Shown here piece by piece: positions 62,064 through 64,000 of a stretch of DNA of 64,000 nt (positions are counted from its first letter, which is position 1; each line of letters opens with the position of its first letter). A program made the position numbers and the translations under genes. The DNA is taken from NCBI GenBank assembly GCA_902729315.2, contig LR746276.1:5902169-5966168 (forward strand), read 5' to 3'. Below the pieces are notes generated by a model. That model was given only the letters and a program-made list of their open reading frames with translations. It was not told the origin of the DNA and searched no databases. Source of the DNA: Spirodela intermedia. Lineage: Eukaryota > Streptophyta > Magnoliopsida > Alismatales > Araceae.

Positions 62064-64000
62064 GAGAGGGAACAAGATAAAGAAGACTCTTTTCGGGCTT
62101 CGGGGGATAACTCGGGGCGAGTTGAGATGACTCGCTGGGCTTCGATGCGCAGAGAGGACGAGGAAGGGAGGCAGGCGCTGTCGAGGAAGGTACCCATGGC
62201 ATCAAGCAAGGTCAACCCCTACAGGATGGCCATCGTCCTCCGGCTGGTCGCCCTCGGCTTCTTCCTCCGCCACCGGATGCTAAACCCGGCCCCCGACGCC
62301 ACCGGCCTCTGGCTCACCTCCGTCGTCTGCGAGGTCTGGTTCGCCGTCTCATGGATCCTCGACCAGTTCCCCAAGTGGTTCCCCGTTGACCGGGAGACCT
62401 ACCTCGACCGCCTCTCCCTCAGGTGCGATCTCCGTTATCTCTGGCGACGGTGGTCGTCTTCTCCGGCGCCGGCGACTGCTGACAGGGGGAGACTGGTGGT
62501 GCAGATACGAGAGGGAAGGGGAACCGTCGCGGCTGGCGGCGGTGGACGTGTTTGTGAGCACGGTGGACCCGCTGAAGGAGCCGCCGCTGGTCACCGCCAA
62601 CACGGTGCTCTCCGTGCTGGCTGTCGACTACCCGGCGGACAGGATCTCCTGCTTCGTCTCCGACGACGGCGCCGCCATGCTCACCTTTGAGTCGCTGGCG
62701 GAGACCGCCGAGTTCGCGCGGCGGTGGGTACCCTTCTGCAAGAGATTCGCAGTTGAGCCAAGGGCCCCGGAGATGTACTTCTCCCAGAAGGTTGACTTCC
62801 TCAAGGACAAGGTCCACCCTGCCTTCGTCAAGGAGCGCCGCGCCATGAAGGTCTTCCTCCTGCTCTGATTGTCCTACATAGATAGAAGACAATGTCACCG
62901 GTTATTTATTGTTTGCTGGATGAGGGAGCAGAGGGAATACGAGGAGTTCAAGGTGAGGGTCAACGCGCTGGTGGCGAAGGCGATGAGGGCGCCGCCAGAG
63001 GGGAGGACGATGAAGGACGGGACGCCGTGGCCGGGGAACAACGCCGGCGACCACCCGGGGATGATCCAGGTCTTCCTCGGCAACGGCGGCGAGGGCGAGC
63101 TCCCCCGCCTCGTGTACGTCTCCCGGGAGAAGCGCCCCGGATTCGACCACCACAAGAAGGCCGGCGCCATGAATGCTCTGGTCGGAGCCCTCCTTCTTAC
63201 CTCCACTGCCAAGAGAATTAGGGTTTTGGCTGTCATGGTGGTGGTGCTCACCTGGGGCGCTGTTGTTGCAGATTAGGGTTTCGGGGGTGCTGACGAACGC
63301 GCCGTTCGTGCTGAATCTGGATTGCGATCACTACGTAAACAATAGCAAGGCGATCCGGGAGGCGATGTGCTTCTTCATGGACCCACCGGCGGGGAGGAAG
63401 GTCTGCTTCGTCCAGTTCCCCCAGAGGTTCGACGGCATCGACCGCCACGACCGCTACGCCAACCGCAACACCGTCTTCTTCGACGTGAGCTCCCACCACT
63501 CTCCTCCTCCATCTGGGTCAACCCATGAAGCTCTCATTCATTATCCTCCTCCTTCTCATGCTCCATCTGGGTCAACCTTTGAAGCTCTCCTTCGTCTTCT
63601 TCCTTGCAGATTAACATGAAGGGCCTCGACGGGATCCAGGGCCCGGCCTACGTCGGCACCGGCTGCGTCTTCCGCCGGCGAGCTCTCTACGGGCACCCGC
63701 CACCGGAGCGCCCGAGACGCCCACGAATGGTCACCTGCGACTGCCTCCCCGGCTTCGGCCGCCGGAAGAAGAAGCCAGACGGCGGCGTCGCCGGCGGCGG
63801 CGGCGAGATGAACATCGAGAGGAGGTTCGGGCTGTCGCCGGCCTTCCTCACCTCGACCCTGATGGACGAAGGCGGCGTCCCTCCTTGCTCAGCTCCGGCG
63901 GCCCTCCTCAGGGAGGCAATCCACGTCCTCAGCTGTGCGTACGAAGACAAGACGGAGTGGGGCTCGGAGGTGAGTCGCCGCCGCCGCCGCCACCGCCGCC
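60669..64000 (+). CDS. CESA7: Cellulose synthase catalytic subunit, CESA7/IRX3 class, 3' partial
   Basis: Plasma-membrane cellulose synthase subunit of secondary walls; the 3' end is outside. Exons: 60669-60743, 60837-61044, 61117-61283, 61376-61472, 61703-61811, 62153-62422, 62505-62850, 62932-63180, 63272-63484, 63610-63969; 698 residues seen. N-terminus [20 protein letters not shown] is the CESA7 type (rice CESA9). The RING-like zinc finger starts CEICGEQ (residue 38) and runs to [24 protein letters not shown] and [12 protein letters not shown] match that class. TM1 follows [16 protein letters not shown]2 lies in [17 protein letters not shown]. Catalytic DDG ([12 protein letters not shown]) and DCD ([10 protein letters not shown]) are present; TED and QxxRW lie beyond 63969. 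The N-terminal variable region and VR2 are shortened. Several donors are weak GTC types. Class is by memory, not alignment. Confidence 0.92.
61914..62072. repeat. Purine-rich (GA)n tract in CESA intron 5
   Basis: Interrupted (GA)n with GGGAG and GATAGAG runs, within the 61812-62152 intron. It does not form the pyrimidine tract; the exon 6 acceptor at 62152 follows a GC-rich stretch. Confidence 0.85.

Noticed and set aside
1-64000. CRISPR arrays, bacterial operons or phage
   Set aside because: Spliced plant genes throughout; the repeats are microsatellites and minisatellites without spacer pattern.

Overview
This is nuclear DNA of a flowering plant, most likely a monocot. The genes have spliced exons, several are very GC-rich at third codon positions (two CIPK kinases, cinnamoyl-CoA reductase, the cellulose synthase), the spacers are AT-rich, and (GA)n/(CT)n microsatellites are very dense. 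The species cannot be named from the sequence. All identities come from reading motifs and comparing with remembered families. Exon borders were set by eye from splice sites and reading-frame continuity.

Layout. 1-10317 (+): class II formin, cut by the left edge, with PTEN-like/C2 region, a 45-bp tandem-repeat FH1 region and FH2. 11740-13232 (-): group IIa WRKY factor with W-boxes upstream. 17420-18820 (-) and 21959-23272 (+): two divergent intronless CBL-interacting kinases, CIPK5-like and CIPK6-like. 28384-28479 (+) and 32428-32522 (+): two miR156 hairpins about 4 kb apart in a long gene-poor stretch. 37514-39110 (-): cinnamoyl-CoA reductase. 40261-41482 (+): chorismate mutase, divergent from CCR. 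41974-48626 (-): PLD3/4-type phospholipase-D-fold protein whose fourth intron holds a decayed Copia element (43609-45144) with LTRs, tRNA-Met-type primer site and target duplication. 49118-49453 (+): doubtful small ORF. 49629-49701 (-): tRNA-Ala(AGC). 50280-51384 (+): conserved plant protein of unknown function. 52742-59788 (+): eIFiso4G. 60669 to the right edge (+): secondary-wall cellulose synthase of the CESA7/IRX3 class, 3' end outside the window.

How the genes relate. CCR (monolignol synthesis), CESA7-class synthase (secondary-wall cellulose) and chorismate mutase (phenylalanine supply) lie within 27 kb and all feed cell-wall metabolism. Plant genes are usually independent units, so co-regulation is only a hypothesis. 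The two kinases are related CBL-calcium signalling outputs. The two miR156 hairpins would act on SPL transcription factors elsewhere.

The observations most worth a second look are the miR156 pair, the divergent CM/CCR pair and the apparent secretory signal on the chorismate mutase, the altered second HKD motif of the PLD-like protein, the reduced VR2 cysteine cluster of the cellulose synthase, two GC-AG introns, and the dated Copia insertion. I found no clearly new type of system.
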